This document shows positions 61,818 through 64,000 of a stretch of DNA of 64,000 nucleotides, piece after piece. Position numbers and translations under genes: made by a program. Source of the DNA: Psychrobacter sp. ANT_WB68 (GTDB taxonomy: Bacteria > Pseudomonadota > Gammaproteobacteria > Pseudomonadales > Moraxellaceae); assembly GCF_008369115.1 (NCBI RefSeq), contig NZ_VOAZ01000001.1, positions 1 to 64,000 on the forward strand, read 5' to 3'. The notes beneath the pieces were generated by a model. The model worked only from the letters and a program-made list of their open reading frames with translations. It ran no database searches and had not been told where the DNA came from. How positions within the stretch are numbered: position 1 is the first letter of the stretch; each line of letters opens with the position of its first letter.

Positions 61818-61864
61818 AAAGCTGCATAACCGCTTTAGATAGTTAAAGTCGGTTATGCAGCTTT
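61818..61864. repeat. 15-bp perfect inverted repeat between convergent genes
   Basis: AAAGCTGCATAACCG (61818-61832) and CGGTTATGCAGCTTT (61850-61864) are exact complements; the loop also contains CTTTA / TAAAG, so the hairpin extends to 20 bp. No T run follows on either strand. It probably ends or protects both converging transcripts. Confidence 0.8.
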
Positions 61865-61899
61865 AGCGTTATATTCAAAAAATACCGTGCTAATTATCT

Positions 61900-62985
61900 C
61901 TAGTAAGGTCCACGGATTTTATTTTTTGCCTCTAGCTTATCCTTAGCAGTTTGTTCTTTCACTTTTTCGATTTGAAATAAGAAAGTACGGTTTTTGAGGA
62001 CGGCGACAAACACCACGCCGCCGACGGTATTGCCTACCAGCACCACAGCTAAAAATAGCAAATAACGCCCCAAGCTGACAGTATTGCCATAGAGCAAGGC
62101 TGAAAATACCTCGATATTGCCCACGATACTATGATGCAAACCTAAAAAGCCAATACTGCCAGTAATGATGGTGACTAAGACGATGCGGCTAAGGGTATCG
62201 CGTGCTGAGGTCACAAGCCACGCGGTAATACCCATCATCCAACCTGCCAAGATGGCACTGCCAAATATCACCCACCATCTAAACCCTAAGATATGCTCGG
62301 CATAAGTGTCAATATCGCTGACGCTAAATAGCTGCATATTTAAACCTAAGCCAATCATTAACGCCGCAAATAAACAGCCGCCAACGACGTTACCTACAAT
62401 GACGATGCCCCAAAGGCGTAGCAGCTTATTGAGCGGTTCGATTTTGTTGAGGACAGGTAAGCTTAAAAGCGAGGTTTGTTCGGTAAATAACAGCGACTGA
62501 CCGATGACGACGATGATAAAGCCAATCGGATAAAGTAGGGAGGCGAGCACAACGGCGTAATGGCTCGGGAGCACGCCATTCAAAAGCGCGAAAGCCGATA
62601 AAATCATAAAGAAGCTGATGCCAATCTCAAGTCCAGCGGTAAAAGCACTGGTAAATAGCGAGCCAAGCGAGCGCTCAAAAGTTTCTCTGGCATCCATAAC
62701 TTGCTCAACCAGTATACTGGCATAGCTTTTTGCCTGACTCAAATTGTCATCGTTGGCGACTTTTTTGATGGTTTCTTTGTCTGCTTCGCTAATATCTTCA
62801 GAGAAATCTTCGTCCTTTAAGTTTTCTGTCACCTCAGTGTCGTCTGTCATATCAGTGTCGTTAGCGTCTTTATCTTCAGCATTAGATTGTTGATGAACGC
62901 TATAATCAGTCAAGTGCTTATCGTCTATTTTATCAGCTTCAGAGTGGCTGCTATTGTTATAGGTGTGCTCGGTATCTTGGGACAC
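61900..62985 (-). CDS. Formate/nitrite transporter (FNT) family protein, YfdC-like
   Basis: The 361-residue protein has six predicted membrane helices from about residue 105 onward. LGEIGISFF-like (AGLEIGISFFMILSAF), WGIVIVGNVVGGCLFAALMI and LGLHHSIVGNIEVFSALL are family blocks; the last contains the central His of the FNT pore. YfdC is the closest E. coli relative, of unproven substrate. The first 85 residues are a hydrophilic, strongly acidic Asp/Glu/Thr segment that FNT proteins usually lack. The start is GTG 62985 after a weak GCGAG; a later start cannot be excluded. Confidence 0.82.
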   Translation of the reverse strand: MSQDTEHTYNNSSHSEADKIDDKHLTDYSVHQQSNAEDKDANDTDMTDDTEVTENLKDEDFSEDISEADKETIKKVANDDNLSQAKSYASILVEQVMDARETFERSLGSLFTSAFTAGLEIGISFFMILSAFALLNGVLPSHYAVVLASLLYPIGFIIVVIGQSLLFTEQTSLLSLPVLNKIEPLNKLLRLWGIVIVGNVVGGCLFAALMIGLGLNMQLFSVSDIDTYAEHILGFRWWVIFGSAILAGWMMGITAWLVTSARDTLSRIVLVTIITGSIGFLGLHHSIVGNIEVFSALLYGNTVSLGRYLLFLAVVLVGNTVGGVVFVAVLKNRTFLFQIEKVKEQTAKDKLEAKNKIRGPY

Positions 62986-63301
62986 GGTCAGCTCGCTGTT
63001 TATGAGATAGTGATTTTAGGATAAAGACGTCATATATAGGCTATGCGATTATTATATGTTATAGCATGATCCATATTTTATAATACGACTAGGATTTATT
63101 TTGTTGGAAATTCAGCCGATCGGGGTTGTTTATTGGTGTTGATGGTTATTAACAGGACAATGACGCACTACAAGCCTGATAAATTACCTTAGCATCTAAC
63201 AAAATATGACTATCTGCGTTAAAATCACTCTATTAATTATTTTCCTTATTCTCAACGTATTTGTTTGACCACATTCATTTTTAATAAAAGACCATTCTAT
63301 T
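62986..63301. other. Divergent spacer FNT gene / valS
   Basis: 316 AT-rich bases holding the promoters of both genes. I see no T-box or other recognisable leader, and none is expected in a gammaproteobacterium. Confidence 0.45.
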
Positions 63302-64000
63302 ATGAGTACTCCTAATACCCCTGACAATACCAAGACCAACCTGACCGAATCTATTCAAGCCGCCTTAAGCCAATTAGAGAACGCCTACAACCCTGCCGAA
63401 GTCGAAGCGGGCATGTATCAAGGCTGGGAAGATAGCGGTTATTTTAAGCCAAGCTTTGATAAAGACGAGTCGTTTTCTATCGCGCTACCACCACCGAACG
63501 TCACTGGTTCGCTGCATATGGGTCATGGCTTTAACAATGCCATTATGGATGCGCTAACGCGTTATCACCGTATGGATGGTGACAATACGTTGTGGCAACC
63601 GGGTACCGATCATGCGGGTATTGCCACGCAGATGGTGGTTGAGCGTCGTCTAGAAGCTGAAGGTATCAAGCGCCGCGATATGACTCGTGAAGACTTTATC
63701 GATAAAGTGTGGGAGTGGAAAGAAGAGTCGGGTGACAATATTACCCGTCAGATTCGCCGTTTGGGCAGCTCGGTCGATTGGTCGCGTGAACGTTTTACCA
63801 TGGATGACGGATTGTCTAATGCGGTAAAAGAAGTGTTCGTGCGTCTGTTTGATGACGGCTTAATTTATCGTGGTAAGCGCTTAGTCAATTGGGATCCTAA
63901 ATTCCAAACCGCGCTCTCTGATTTAGAAGTTGAAAACGTTGATGAAAAAGGCAGCTTGTGGCATTTCCGCTATCATTTCACTGATAAAGAGCTGCTGACT
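63302..64000 (+). CDS. valS: Valyl-tRNA synthetase, N-terminal part (partial)
   Basis: The gene runs off the window end after 233 codons with no stop. It charges tRNA-Val. The class I HIGH signature is seen as [15 protein letters not shown] (about 62-76), followed by the ValRS-typical [17 protein letters not shown] and [14 protein letters not shown]. The start is ATG 63302, giving [12 protein letters not shown], with an N-terminal extension of about 20 residues before the usual start region. The KMSKS motif, the editing domain and the C-terminal coiled coil lie outside. Confidence 0.96.
   Translation, partial: MSTPNTPDNTKTNLTESIQAALSQLENAYNPAEVEAGMYQGWEDSGYFKPSFDKDESFSIALPPPNVTGSLHMGHGFNNAIMDALTRYHRMDGDNTLWQPGTDHAGIATQMVVERRLEAEGIKRRDMTREDFIDKVWEWKEESGDNITRQIRRLGSSVDWSRERFTMDDGLSNAVKEVFVRLFDDGLIYRGKRLVNWDPKFQTALSDLEVENVDEKGSLWHFRYHFTDKELLT

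Overview
The window looks like chromosomal backbone DNA of a gammaproteobacterium of the family Moraxellaceae, most likely Psychrobacter. That assignment is an inference from protein sequence style and gene order: tuf-trpT-secE-nusG-rplKAJL-rpoBC, ponA facing pilMNOPQ-aroK-aroB-SPOR-gltBD, and serB facing an Smp-like protein. I see no insertion sequence, prophage, integron, CRISPR array or restriction locus. It is housekeeping DNA, and no complete undescribed system stands out. The less explained parts are regulatory: the rplL-rpoB gap, the gltB leader, several short tandem repeats in spacers, and a few lineage-specific protein insertions.

Layout. Positions 1-13.8 kb hold the information-processing block: the end of EF-Tu, tRNA-Trp with its own promoter, SecE, NusG, ribosomal proteins L11, L1, L10 and L7/L12 (with an L10-type leader), then RNA polymerase beta and beta'. 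An 831-bp gap separates rplL from rpoB. It carries a terminator with a consensus-like promoter overlapping it, and a second terminator-like hairpin. From 14.0 to 33.3 kb come a DUF6586-like gene, the bifunctional penicillin-binding protein 1A (minus strand), the type IV pilus alignment and secretin operon pilMNOPQ, the shikimate genes aroK and aroB, a SPOR-domain membrane protein, and both subunits of glutamate synthase.

From 33.4 to 43.1 kb there is a mixed set: a FUSC-type membrane protein, an orphan PotD-like lipoprotein, a short-chain dehydrogenase, small membrane proteins, a Cof-type HAD phosphatase, parC, and a YfbK-like von Willebrand lipoprotein. From 43.4 to 50 kb there are two tandem long-chain acyl-CoA ligases, rph, and two unassigned proteins, one resembling an NlpC/P60 peptidase. 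From 50.1 to 55.8 kb a run of minus-strand genes carries hemJ, bioB, an SCP2-domain protein, a small membrane protein, a DUF368 (PopT-type) transporter and serB. From 56.3 to 64 kb lie an Smp-like membrane protein, a small acidic PA3496-like protein, a UPF0149 protein, two adjacent YbjQ-family proteins, a BASS transporter, an FNT channel with an acidic N-terminal extension, and the start of valS.

How the genes fit together. Transcription and translation genes are grouped. PBP1A, the pilus complex and the SPOR protein share the envelope theme. aroK/aroB and gltBD form a biosynthetic stretch. Several genes use non-ATG starts (rpoC and potD TTG; pilM, the FUSC gene and the FNT gene GTG). For gltB, gltD, aroB, pilN, hemJ, the DUF368 gene, potD and the second YbjQ gene I chose a start inside the longest open frame, from Shine-Dalgarno position and family alignment.
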